Shown here: positions 38,875 through 47,600 of the stretch, one piece after another | How the letters are laid out: every line of letters starts with the position of its first letter | How positions within the stretch are numbered: the first letter of the stretch is position 1 | Origin: Paraflavitalea soli | GTDB taxonomy: Bacteria > Bacteroidota > Bacteroidia > Chitinophagales > Chitinophagaceae | Reading direction: 5' to 3' | DNA length: 64,000 nucleotides | Assembly: GCF_003555545.1 (NCBI RefSeq) | Contig: NZ_CP032157.1 | Span: 3,414,546-3,478,545, forward strand | Program-made: the position numbers and the translations under genes | The notes under the pieces: generated by a model | The model's input: the letters and a program-made list of their open reading frames with translations, nothing else | What the model was told of the DNA's origin: nothing | Database searches by the model: none

Positions 38875-39075
38875 GCCCACGCGATAGCGGGGGCAGAGGC
38901 TTTGGGTAAGCACCTCCCACAAGGATCACCGCAGGTAATCCAATTTGAAGCTGCGGACCAATAAAAATGCCCGCCCAAGCGTTAGCGGGGGCAGAGGCTT
39001 TGGGTAAGCACCACTCAACAGGATCACCGCAGGCAATCCAATTTGGGCCGTGGACCGACTAAAAATGCCTGCCTA
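38855..39075. repeat. Tandem repeat array, unit about 97 bp, 2.2 copies
   Basis: Units begin at 38855, 38953 and 39050 (GTGGAC/GCGGAC). Each contains TAAAAATGCC, a GCCCGCC...TAGCGGGGGC hairpin, AGAGGCTTTGGGTAAGCACC, GGATCACCGCAGG and AATCCAATTTG. Units 1 and 2 agree at most positions, and unit 3 breaks off after about 26 nt. Without spacer diversity this is not a CRISPR. Confidence 0.8.
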
Positions 39076-39398
39076 CACAACGACTGGTAACATGACTCCC
39101 CAATCCAGGAATGGTTATTTTTATCTGCTATACGTTAATTAAATAGGATGTCGCAAAGCCGATCTATTTCTTCTGTAAAAAAGTTTCAGGCGAAGCCGAA
39201 AACCTGTATTAAAAGAGTAGGCAACTCAATCATTTAAAGGGGTCACTTCCCTAAATAGTGAGATTGCCTATAACCAGCCATTAATTTAAATACAGCTTCG
39301 AGGCAAAGAAAGTACTCAATGACAACATTATACACTTCTTTGCATAATGGCTATTGCATTAATGGCCACAGGGGATAGAGCAATCTTCCCTGTATGTT
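39076..39398. other. Intergenic region between repeat array and small ORF
   Basis: About 320 nt, AT-rich, no gene or structure that I can support. It may contain the promoter of the 53-residue ORF. Confidence 0.35.
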
Positions 39399-39560
39399 AT
39401 GCCACTCAAAAATGAAAACCTGCCAGAGATGATTTGCGTGATCATCCTGGTATTGATCATGGTTCATTATGTTCAGGAGAAAAACAATTGGGGCGAATTC
39501 TGTGTCTGTGTAGCCCTGTTGTATGCCATCATAAATGGCCAGAAACTTCCCAACAAATAA
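39399..39560 (+). CDS. Tiny membrane protein (53 residues)
   Basis: An ATG at 39399 opens a 53-codon frame: a short acidic N-terminus (MPLKNENLPE), a hydrophobic segment MICVIILVLIMVHYV, a polar loop QEKNNWGEF, a second hydrophobic stretch CVCVALLYAII and a basic end NGQKLPNK. This pattern fits a two-helix or hairpin membrane peptide. A textbook terminator starts 6 nt after the stop, which supports a real transcript. No family recognised. It is 189 nt upstream of the GHKL-ATPase/nuclease on the same strand. Confidence 0.5.
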   Translation: MPLKNENLPEMICVIILVLIMVHYVQEKNNWGEFCVCVALLYAIINGQKLPNK

Positions 39561-39565
39561 CGTAC

Positions 39566-39602
39566 AAAGGCTGACCAATTAAACAATGGTCAGCCTTTTA
39601 AA
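39566..39602 (+). terminator. Rho-independent terminator
   Basis: A 12-bp perfect stem AAAGGCTGACCA / TGGTCAGCCTTT (39566-39577 and 39587-39598) with a 9-nt loop, followed by TAAATT. It separates the small membrane ORF from the large gene at 39750, which therefore needs its own promoter in 39603-39749. Confidence 0.85.
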
Positions 39603-39749
39603 TTGTATAAATCGCTTAAAAAAGCAGGTTGTTGAAGTTGCCAAGAGTATCAACCACTTAACAATATAAAAACGTATTTTTACTCATTTCTACTTCATTT
39701 TTTACTATTTTTTAATGGTTAACCAAGTTGGCTTGTTCGTTCTATCTAA

Positions 39750-42329
39750 ATGGAAGATAATCTGCCAACAATGGCTCCCGCTCCTCCACAGAATAAAAGT
39801 ACAATAGCAGTTGCTGGAGAACATATACAAAATATCCAAGTTAAATTCAGTCCGCAATTCATGTCTTTGCTGAGCGAACACCTATATTCTTCTCCCAATA
39901 AGGCGTTTGAAGAGTTGGTAACTAATTCTTGGGATGCGGAGGCCTCCAGAGTCTATGTAAGCCTGCCCGATAGTCCTTCACATACCAACGCATCCATTGC
40001 TATACTGGACAATGGTAATTCGATGGATATCGACGGTTTCCAACAATTGTGGACTGTAGCAGAATCGGATAAGCGAACTAGCCATACAAAATCTGGACGA
40101 AAAAAAATCGGTAAGTTCGGCGTGGGCAAGCTCTCAACCTATGTGCTTTGTAATGAACTCACCTATATCTGTAAAGCGGCCGATGGCGTCATCCGCATCG
40201 TTACTATGGACTATCGCCAGATTGACGAGGCTACCGATAAACACCTTGATAAACTCCCGCTCTCTGTGAGGCATATTCCAAACGAAAGTGCTTTGGAATC
40301 TATTTTGGAAAGCTACGCCGGTGGAAAAGCAGCTTTCCAACTCATCAAGGATGGGATTCCGAAAATAAACGTCAGAAATGACAGCGTCAATGAATTTGGC
40401 GGAGCAGATCCTATTTTGCAACAAAACAGCGACACTTGGACCTTGGCAATACTTACCAGCTTAAAACCAAAAGGCCAAGCAATAAAAAAAGGCTGGGTCA
40501 GATACATGCTAAGCACCGCACTTCCCCTAGGCGCCTCGCTGGCAATACAGGTTAATGAAGAGCCAGTAGAATCATCCAAGTACGAAACACCAATTTCCCA
40601 ATCCTGGCAAATTGGTTCGAAGCTACCTTTCGATACGATCTCCGGCACCAATGGCAATGCCTTATCAATTACCCGAAATGAAAAACCTTATCCTCATATA
40701 CAAGTACCAGGTTTGGGAGAAGTAACCGGGACGATAACACTTTTTAAAGAAAACCTATCTGGCCGAAAGAGCGACCATATGGGCGTATCACACGGCTTTT
40801 TTGTGAATGTGCTGGGCCGGGTGGTAAACTATGAGGATAACCAATTCAAACTCCCCAATCTTAATCATGGAGTATTTGCCAGACTTCGAGTAGCTATTCG
40901 GGTTGATGAACTCGACGAGCACATTTCTGTCAATCGTGAAACCTTAGCTGAAGGCAATAAGGTAAAGCTTGTTAGAAATCTGCTTCATGAAATATTTAAC
41001 ATGGCCAGACGTGAAGAAAGCAACCAGCAAGATGCCACATTTAAAGCCTTGGCCCAAACACGCAAAGACAATCTTGAGGGTCTCCCACTTACACCACTAG
41101 CAAATGTTATATCCAAATCATTCACAGAGGCTAGCATCCCCCCCTCTATAATAGACCTTGAAGTAAGGCCGGATACAGGTAATTTAATAAATGAGTGGTT
41201 AAAAAACACGAAGTATGGCACTATCGACACCCTCGGAAACATTGAGTTCCAGGAAAAAGATCCTAAAGATTTGTTGTCCAAGTACGATGTCAAAGAACGA
41301 AAGATTATTATCAATAAAAATCACCCATTTGCAGTTGCTAATTCCACGACAAAGGAACAAAATCAACTTCTTCAGGATATACTTACTGCACAGCTTATTG
41401 CAGACTCCTATCTTTTAAGCTCCGGGTTACCAATGGAAGCATGCAATGACTACTTTATGCATCGCGATCGTTCGCAACGTCTTATAGCCCAGATAAGAAG
41501 AAATTCAGCCCCCTCAATCATCCATGCTTTAGATGAATGGAAAGATCAGGCAAAACCGTTTGAAGAAATTGTTGGAGACGCATTAGAATACCTGGGGCTA
41601 CAGGTTACGAGAATGGGACAGAAGGGGCAGCCGGAAGGTGTAGCGACCGCATACCTGAGCCCAATTGCCGACCAACAAAACTTCACGTACAAACTAACCT
41701 ACGATACCAAAGCGACCAAACACAATGCTGTGCAAACTGGAAATGTACATGCAGCAGGATTATCCAGGCACAAACGTGACCACAACGCTAATTATACGTT
41801 AGTTGTTGCCCCGGCCTTTCAGGAAGGAGCACTGGAAAAAGAGATGGAGAACAATCAGATTACTCCTATGACCGCGCGAACCCTGGCAAAGCTGCTATCG
41901 ATTTGTATCGGCTTCGGCCCTATTAACTTAAACCAGCTGCAGGAGCTATTCAAACTATATGATCCAGGCAAAGTCGATAAATGGGTTAATGACTTAGGTG
42001 CTGAAATGGAACAAAGAAGTCAAGTCAATCTTCCACTTCTGGCAAAGACCTTGACGCAGCTGATGACGCCTGAAACCCCGGACGTATTCACATGTAGTAC
42101 GATCGCACAGAAATATCGTGACCTTTCAGGGCAAAAAGGTCATCCCTCTGCACTGCAAATAAAACATGTATTCCAAGGCCTCAATATGCTGATACCTAGC
42201 ATTGTTAGCACCGACCCAAATTCTGATCGTATATTTATTTTCAATACACCAGAAAGAATGATAGATGAAATTAGAAGGCATACCAATATTATCCCCGAAA
42301 GCCTGAAATTGGGCGCCATTAAGGAGTAG
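39750..42329 (+). CDS. GHKL (Hsp90/MORC-type) ATPase fused to nuclease-like domain
   Basis: 859 residues, soluble. The N-terminal ATPase shows all Bergerat-fold boxes: N-box EELVTNSWDAEA (N59, D62), G1 box ILDNGNSMD (D87, G89), and G2 box GKFGVGKLS (121-129). A transducer-like region follows, including DEHISVNRETLAEGN. The C-terminal part (about 600-700) looks like a PD-(D/E)xK nuclease: FEEIVGDALEYLGLQV (604-619), then QPEGVA, then YDTKAT with D652 and K654, then a QTGNV...H...YTLVVAP tail. Fusions of GHKL ATPase and restriction-type nuclease are known in prokaryotic defence and restriction systems related to MORC. No methylase or partner is adjacent. It lies next to tRNA-Arg and a repeat array, as islands do. 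Function in phage or plasmid defence is inference. Confidence 0.8.
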   Translation: MEDNLPTMAPAPPQNKSTIAVAGEHIQNIQVKFSPQFMSLLSEHLYSSPNKAFEELVTNSWDAEASRVYVSLPDSPSHTNASIAILDNGNSMDIDGFQQLWTVAESDKRTSHTKSGRKKIGKFGVGKLSTYVLCNELTYICKAADGVIRIVTMDYRQIDEATDKHLDKLPLSVRHIPNESALESILESYAGGKAAFQLIKDGIPKINVRNDSVNEFGGADPILQQNSDTWTLAILTSLKPKGQAIKKGWVRYMLSTALPLGASLAIQVNEEPVESSKYETPISQSWQIGSKLPFDTISGTNGNALSITRNEKPYPHIQVPGLGEVTGTITLFKENLSGRKSDHMGVSHGFFVNVLGRVVNYEDNQFKLPNLNHGVFARLRVAIRVDELDEHISVNRETLAEGNKVKLVRNLLHEIFNMARREESNQQDATFKALAQTRKDNLEGLPLTPLANVISKSFTEASIPPSIIDLEVRPDTGNLINEWLKNTKYGTIDTLGNIEFQEKDPKDLLSKYDVKERKIIINKNHPFAVANSTTKEQNQLLQDILTAQLIADSYLLSSGLPMEACNDYFMHRDRSQRLIAQIRRNSAPSIIHALDEWKDQAKPFEEIVGDALEYLGLQVTRMGQKGQPEGVATAYLSPIADQQNFTYKLTYDTKATKHNAVQTGNVHAAGLSRHKRDHNANYTLVVAPAFQEGALEKEMENNQITPMTARTLAKLLSICIGFGPINLNQLQELFKLYDPGKVDKWVNDLGAEMEQRSQVNLPLLAKTLTQLMTPETPDVFTCSTIAQKYRDLSGQKGHPSALQIKHVFQGLNMLIPSIVSTDPNSDRIFIFNTPERMIDEIRRHTNIIPESLKLGAIKE

Positions 42330-42392
42330 ACTGCAATAACCTAAACGAGCTTCCCCCCCGTGACAATGTTTAATAGTTCAAACCAGCGTCAC

Positions 42393-44072
42393 TTATAAAC
42401 TCACGCCCCGTTTCCAGGGAATAAAATCATCCTGTTCCAATTCAACTGACTTTGGCCGCACATTACCGCTGGCCACGTCAATGACATAGTTCAATATCCT
42501 TTCTCCTGCCTGCTCAATGGTTTCCTGTCCATCGATGATCGTCCCGCAATTAATATCAATAATATCCGGCATCTTTTGTGCTAAGGCAGTATTAGTGGAT
42601 AGTTTGATGACCGGACTGATGGGATTGCCTGTCGGCGTACCCAATCCGGTTGTAAACAATACAATATTGGCCCCCGCCCCTACCTCAGCCGTCGTGCTTT
42701 CCACATCACTGCCGGGTGTACACAATAAATTCAGACCTGGTTTGGTCACAAACTCCGGGTAGTCCAACACATCCACCACCGGCGAGCTGCCTCCCTTTTT
42801 GGCCGCCCCGGCCGATTTGATGGCATCGGTAATCAACCCGTCTTTTATATTACCGGGCGAAGGATTGGCATAAAAACCACTGCCGCCGGCTTCCGCCAGG
42901 GCATTGTAGGTCTTCATCAGGTGAATAAACTTCTCCGCCTTCGTTTCATCCAGGCAGCGGTCACTCAGGTCCTGCTCTACACCACACAATTCAGGAAACT
43001 CCGACAGGATCACCGAACCACCCAATGCTACCAGCAGATCAGAAGTATACCCAATAGCAGGATTGGCCGAAATACCCGAAAACCCATCCGAGCCCCCACA
43101 CTCCAATCCAATACATAATTTATCCAGCCTAGCCGGCGCTCTTTTTTGCTGGTTGGCTGCTACCAAACCAACAAAAGTTTGCTTCAATGCCTCATTGACC
43201 AATTGCTCTTCCGTTCCTTCTATTTGCTGCTCAAACACCAGCAACGGCTTTTTAAAAACGCCCAGGCGTTTTTCTACCTCCTCTTTAAGGATATCCACCT
43301 GCGCATGCTGACATCCCAGGCTAAGCACCGTGGCCCCCGCTACATTGGAATGGGCAATATAACCCGCCAGCAATCCGCACAGGGCGTTGGAATCCGACCG
43401 TGTACCACCACAACCCATGTCATGCGTCAGGAACTTGATACCGTCTATGTTCTCAAACAACCGGGGGGTAACCTGCCCGGTTATGCTATTGGTATTAATA
43501 TCTGCCTGTAAAATAGCTTCCATGCCCGCTCCCCGTTGATAAAGTTCTACCAGCACTGCTGTTTTTTCCTGGTAAATGCTTTTCCTGGTATACCCCAGTT
43601 TCTCGACCAGCGCCTCTTTGAGAATTGTCACATTCCTGTTCTCACAAAAGACCATCGGGATCACCAACCAGTAATTCGCAGTCCCCACTTTACCATCGGC
43701 CCGGTGAAAACCCGAAAAGGTCCGGTTTGCAAACTTTGCAATATCCGGTTTCTCCCAGGCAAGGTTCCTTTCCTGCACAGAGAAACTATTACTGGCGTGC
43801 ACAATATTTTTGGTGGTCAACAAACCACCTTGTGGAATGGGCGCCACGGCCCTCCCTACAAGAACGCCGTACATAATGATATCATGGCCCTCCAAAAGAT
43901 CCCGCGCAGCCAGTTTATGTTTTGCTTTGATAGGTTCCTTTAAGGTAAAACACACTTCATCAGCAGTGATCTCATTGCCGGCAGGCAGGTCTTTTAACGC
44001 TACCAGTACATTGTCGGCCGGATGTATCTGCAAATAACTAGTTGATCCCATGTAATTGTTTATTTTATCCAT
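42393..44072 (-). CDS. uxaA: Altronate dehydratase (UxaA family)
   Basis: 559 residues, cytoplasmic. An N-terminal SAF domain (ALKDLPAGNEI, then VGRAVAPIPQGGLL) and the large dehydratase domain (GTANYWLVIP, HDMGCGGTRSD, GLECGGSDGFSGISANPAIG, INCGTIIDG) with conserved cysteines for the metal centre. It removes water from D-altronate to give 2-keto-3-deoxygluconate in galacturonate breakdown. Galactarate dehydratase is a related possibility, but the full-length SAF plus catalytic layout fits UxaA. Met8 (MGSTSYLQIHP) is an alternative start. The AraC gene is divergent, 146 nt away, and is the obvious candidate regulator. Confidence 0.88.
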   Translation of the reverse strand: MDKINNYMGSTSYLQIHPADNVLVALKDLPAGNEITADEVCFTLKEPIKAKHKLAARDLLEGHDIIMYGVLVGRAVAPIPQGGLLTTKNIVHASNSFSVQERNLAWEKPDIAKFANRTFSGFHRADGKVGTANYWLVIPMVFCENRNVTILKEALVEKLGYTRKSIYQEKTAVLVELYQRGAGMEAILQADINTNSITGQVTPRLFENIDGIKFLTHDMGCGGTRSDSNALCGLLAGYIAHSNVAGATVLSLGCQHAQVDILKEEVEKRLGVFKKPLLVFEQQIEGTEEQLVNEALKQTFVGLVAANQQKRAPARLDKLCIGLECGGSDGFSGISANPAIGYTSDLLVALGGSVILSEFPELCGVEQDLSDRCLDETKAEKFIHLMKTYNALAEAGGSGFYANPSPGNIKDGLITDAIKSAGAAKKGGSSPVVDVLDYPEFVTKPGLNLLCTPGSDVESTTAEVGAGANIVLFTTGLGTPTGNPISPVIKLSTNTALAQKMPDIIDINCGTIIDGQETIEQAGERILNYVIDVASGNVRPKSVELEQDDFIPWKRGVSL

Positions 44073-44218
44073 GCGGGCTTTGGGGTTGATTGCTCACTGG
44101 CCCGGAAACATGAAATTATTCATTTTCCACTATGGCTCTACTCAAAAAAGGAGCATCCTTTTGTACTATTTTGGCTTTCGATGCTCTAACTTAGAGCGAT
44201 TATAGCAAAAATCATACA

Positions 44219-45097
44219 ATGAAACCCCATCTCCTGAAAGTTTCGCTCAAGCCTGAAGCATCTTTTAGCATCAGAAAAGACGTAACTCCATTCTTTTACA
44301 ACAGGTGGCATTATCATCCGGAAATTGAACTGCTGTACATTGAAAAAGGTACAGGAACCCAGTTTGTTGGTAATAGTATCAAAAGGTTTAAAGACGGGGA
44401 TGTCTTGCTCATAGGCTCAGGCCTCCCCCACTACTGGCGGTGTGACGATAAGTATTTTGCTGGCAGTCCTAAGTTAAAAGCCAAAGCCACAGTGGCGCAT
44501 TTTCAGGAGACTTTTTGGGGACGTCCGTTTCTTGAATTGCCGGAGAACCGGCGCTTAAAGGAATTATTCAAAAACGCCAGGAAGGGAATTAAAATAGCCG
44601 CCAAAATAAAAGGAGAAATAATCAGGCTGCTTGATCTGATGCTCACTGCTACCGACACCACAAAGATCATCCTGCTGCTGCAATGCCTGGACCTCATTGC
44701 CCGGACTGCCAGACCGGAATTATTGTGCACAGAAGGATTCCAACCAGACTTTGAGGAAAAAGAGAATGACCGTATCAACAATATTTATGCTTACACACTA
44801 ACCAACTTCAGATCACCCATCTCTACGGCTGAGATTGCAAAAGTAGCTTGCCTGAGCCCCCACTCTTTTTGCCGGTATTTTAAATCAAGGACCAGGAAAA
44901 ACTACTCGAGACTTTTACAGGAACTTCGTGTAGGAGATGCCTGCAAATTATTGATAGAGACAGACAAAACACCGGCACAAATTTGCATGGAAAGTGGCTT
45001 CAACAATATCACCAATTTCTATCGTTACTTTAAGGAGATCACCGGCAAAACACCCAATGAGTATAAAAAAGAACATTCCTCTCCATTCTCTCTTTAA
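44219..45097 (+). CDS. AraC-family regulator with cupin sensor domain
   Basis: 292 residues. N-terminal cupin (about 25-75: RWHYHPEIELLYIEKGTGTQ, DGDVLLIGSGLPHYW) that should bind a small sugar or sugar acid, and a C-terminal double helix-turn-helix (about 195-285: ISTAEIAKVACLSPHSFCRY and QICMESGFNNITNFYRYFKE). It is divergent from uxaA and most likely controls it in response to a uronic-acid intermediate, which is inference from position. Confidence 0.9.
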   Translation: MKPHLLKVSLKPEASFSIRKDVTPFFYNRWHYHPEIELLYIEKGTGTQFVGNSIKRFKDGDVLLIGSGLPHYWRCDDKYFAGSPKLKAKATVAHFQETFWGRPFLELPENRRLKELFKNARKGIKIAAKIKGEIIRLLDLMLTATDTTKIILLLQCLDLIARTARPELLCTEGFQPDFEEKENDRINNIYAYTLTNFRSPISTAEIAKVACLSPHSFCRYFKSRTRKNYSRLLQELRVGDACKLLIETDKTPAQICMESGFNNITNFYRYFKEITGKTPNEYKKEHSSPFSL

Positions 45098-45653
45098 CAT
45101 ATACCCGAATCCGACCAAATCCAGGCTTTCTGGCATCCTTTTGTTTATCCAAAAACGGCTTCTCCTCACTCATTCCTAAACTGGGAAAAAAATACCTTAT
45201 GCATAGACGATTAAAAAAATAATTTAAAGTATTTATTCAAATCAAATCCTTTATTTTTACAAGACCTTATCATTCACACCTGATTAGTAGAATTTGCTTC
45301 CTCCGTTTCTCATGAGCACCGTACCAGGAAGCAGATAGACCGATTCTCCTTTTTTTCTGAACTAGCTGGATCTGATTATTGCACAAGCAGCAACGTTAAG
45401 TCCCAACCAAATCACAGGGTTTCACCATTTCATTAAAACAGTCCCATGTACGCATGGTGCCTTGGCCTGTCCGGCTATGGCAGTTTATGCGAAAAGCTTC
45501 ACATTAATTACCTATACGACACTCGTGTAGTGGTATGTTATTACCATTATTGAGTTTCTTATGCTCAGCTTGTATTTGACAAGTGCTGATTCAATAATGT
45601 ATTGCTTATAACTCAACATCTCATTTTATTTAATCACTATCATTATACAGACT
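45098..45653. other. Intergenic region with structured leader
   Basis: About 555 nt, no gene. The right end contains a large imperfect hairpin at 45545-45599, ending 54 nt before the next start codon. The rest shows nothing I can name. Confidence 0.45.
45545..45599 (+). promoter_or_regulatory. Large hairpin upstream of secreted protein gene
   Basis: An outer 9-bp stem (CATTATTGA / TCAATAATG) encloses an inner stem (TCAGCTTGT / ACAAG-t-GCTGA) with a 5-nt loop. No T tract follows. It is either a dyad operator or an mRNA leader structure of the gene at 45654. Confidence 0.5.
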
Positions 45654-46352
45654 ATGAAAAGAAATCTAATCATCCTTGCAGCATTTATCCTGGCTTCAAC
45701 CATGTTTGCACAAGCCCAGGTAGGTATCGGAACTACAACACCCAATGCCAGTGCAGCATTGGATGTTCAGTCAACAACCAGGGGTGTCTTACTTCCCCGT
45801 ATGACCAGCGCACAAAGAATTGCCATTGCCACACCGGCCGATGGTTTGATAGTCTACCAAACTGACGCTGTTTCAGGTTTATGGATGCATATCTCAGGCG
45901 CGTGGATACGACTCACCAACACTACAGATCTTACCAACATTTCTTTTGGCACCTCAACCGGGTTTGCCTCCAATACATTGGGCTCGGTTATTGCCGTAAT
46001 ATTGGGTGGTACACCCATTCCCCTGCCCAGTAATCAAAGCCTGGGATCAAACGTTACCGTTAACGGAGCGAATACCGTGTTTACCGTCGCCCAGGCGGGA
46101 CGATACAGGATCGCTTATGGCATCAACATGAATGCCGCTTTGCTGGTAAGTTCCCAGTTGAGGATCAACGGTACAGTTAGCCCTGCTGGTACTGTTGCAC
46201 CCGTGCTATCAGTTAACCGCCTATCAGCTGAAGTAATTCTCAACTTAACAGCTGGCTCAACTATCAGTGTCGAGCTATTTGGGTTGCTGGGAGCCGTAGT
46301 GCTTCTTCCTTCCAGCCAGGGAGCTTTTATGACCATACAAAGGGTTGAATAA
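45654..46352 (+). CDS. Secreted protein with BclA-C-like C-terminal domain
   Basis: 232 residues. Signal peptide to about 21 (MFAQAQ), then VGIGTTTPNASAALDVQS and TTRGVLLPRMTSAQR, the common Bacteroidota surface or tail-fibre-like opening. From about residue 100 (FASNTLGSVIAVILGGTPIP, GSNVTVNGANTVFTVAQAGR, LFGLLGAVVLLPS) the text closely follows the jelly-roll domain that ends collagen-like exosporium proteins of Firmicutes (BclA_C). That domain trimerises in BclA. No collagen repeats are present here. The next gene, 45 nt downstream, is a type IX secretion substrate, so the two are probably co-transcribed. Confidence 0.8.
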   Translation: MKRNLIILAAFILASTMFAQAQVGIGTTTPNASAALDVQSTTRGVLLPRMTSAQRIAIATPADGLIVYQTDAVSGLWMHISGAWIRLTNTTDLTNISFGTSTGFASNTLGSVIAVILGGTPIPLPSNQSLGSNVTVNGANTVFTVAQAGRYRIAYGINMNAALLVSSQLRINGTVSPAGTVAPVLSVNRLSAEVILNLTAGSTISVELFGLLGAVVLLPSSQGAFMTIQRVE

Positions 46353-46397
46353 TTTTTGGTACTCACAAAATTATTAGTTCACCCTAAAATTCAAACA

Positions 46398-47348
46398 ATG
46401 CGATACTTATTATATTGTATGTGCAGCCTGCTGTTGGCCGTTCCGGGCAAGAGCCAGGTTGGTATAGGCACGATCTTTATTGCGGCTGGCACCACCTTCA
46501 CAGCCGATAGCCTGGTGCTCATACCCACTGTAGGCATTACCATCAACACCAACACGCTCACACACGGTTACACACCCATGCCAGGTGCTACACCCGGCAC
46601 CAACAGCATTGCCCGCGTATATGACTTCGCTGCGTCTATTACTTATTCAGGCGAAGTAGGCATTATATACAGCGATGCTGAACTGGCCGGCAATACAGAA
46701 ACACTGTTGCAGATAGCCACCCGGAATGGCACCTGGACAACCACTTCCACCAGCACCGTAAATACGGTAGCAAATTACGTAAGCTACCAGGCCGCAGGCC
46801 TTACCTTCGACAGGGTAACAGCCACTTCGGCCGGCGTGGCCCTTCCCATTATCTATTCGGGATTTTCAGCCACCGCCAAAGAGCTATATGTACTCTTAAA
46901 CTGGCAAATGGCCGATATCGATGGACTAAACACATTCGATGTTGAGTACAGCAATGATGGACGTAACTGGTCAGTGGCCTCCTCCATCACGCCCACGCCA
47001 GGCAGCAAGAGCTTTAGTTACCAGCACAATGACATGAACTTCACTACCCGGTATTATCGGGTGGCAGGGGTAGACTACAGCGGAGACCGCGTATACTCCC
47101 GTATTGTCACCGTACACAACAACAATGCAGCTTCCAGCCTGCGTGTTATGCGCAGCGGCAGCAATACTTTGCTTTACTTTAGTGGATCAGCTCCCACTAC
47201 TGTACAGGTATACGATATGAAGGGACAACTGTTGCAAACACGTAATGTGGCCAGCCAACAATGTGAGATCAATGGACTTATCCCGGGCACCTATGTCATA
47301 CACTATGTAGTGGACGGACAAAAACTGTCAAGAAAAATACAACTGTAG
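46398..47348 (+). CDS. Type IX secretion substrate, surface protein of unknown function
   Basis: 316 residues from the ATG at 46398, which starts a signal peptide (MRYLLYCMCSLLLAVPGKSQ). A longer in-frame start at 46356 is disfavoured. It repeats the QVGIG start of its neighbour's mature part. A fibronectin-like stretch lies in the middle (LNTFDVEYSNDGRNWSVAS, NFTTRYYRVAGVDYSGD), and the last 75 residues form a C-terminal sorting domain (VQVYDMKGQLLQTRNV, GLIPGTYVIHYVVDGQ, SRKIQL) used for type IX export and surface attachment. A strong terminator follows. Confidence 0.82.
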   Translation: MRYLLYCMCSLLLAVPGKSQVGIGTIFIAAGTTFTADSLVLIPTVGITINTNTLTHGYTPMPGATPGTNSIARVYDFAASITYSGEVGIIYSDAELAGNTETLLQIATRNGTWTTTSTSTVNTVANYVSYQAAGLTFDRVTATSAGVALPIIYSGFSATAKELYVLLNWQMADIDGLNTFDVEYSNDGRNWSVASSITPTPGSKSFSYQHNDMNFTTRYYRVAGVDYSGDRVYSRIVTVHNNNAASSLRVMRSGSNTLLYFSGSAPTTVQVYDMKGQLLQTRNVASQQCEINGLIPGTYVIHYVVDGQKLSRKIQL

Positions 47349-47396
47349 ACTTGATATAGCCACTTAAACAACCACGGATACTTCGGGCGCACATAG

Positions 47397-47436
47397 AAAG
47401 GGGTGCATCATTAATTTGATGCATCCCTTTTGTTTT
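47397..47436 (+). terminator. Rho-independent terminator
   Basis: Arms 47397-47410 and 47417-47430 pair over 14 bp with one wobble, 6-nt loop TTAATT, then TGTTTT. It closes the two-gene unit 45654-47348 and isolates it from the sigma gene at 47601. Confidence 0.85.
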
Positions 47437-47600
47437 ACCCCTCCCGAATGAACAGCCAGCGCCTGCCTCTGCTTCCTTTCATGGGACGGAACCGGTAGTC
47501 TGTCCTGTTTATAACCGCCATTCATAAAAACAGCTTACATTAAGCCCAATATCCGCCCGCAGCAGATAAGGGCTTTTTATCATTCGCGTGTCTAAGCAAT

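Noticed and set aside
38670-38978. 102-codon minus-strand frame with DWIRTNDPKLRRFVLYPAEL
   Set aside because: It is the antisense of tRNA-Arg and its repeats; this text is a well-known false protein across tRNA genes.
38855-39075. CRISPR array
   Set aside because: The units are about 97 bp, contiguous and nearly identical, without short repeats and unique spacers.
7409-47492. 13-base word CATGGGACGGAAC shared by 7409-7421 and 47480-47492
   Set aside because: Shared 13-mers are expected by chance in a window of this size; flanks do not align well.
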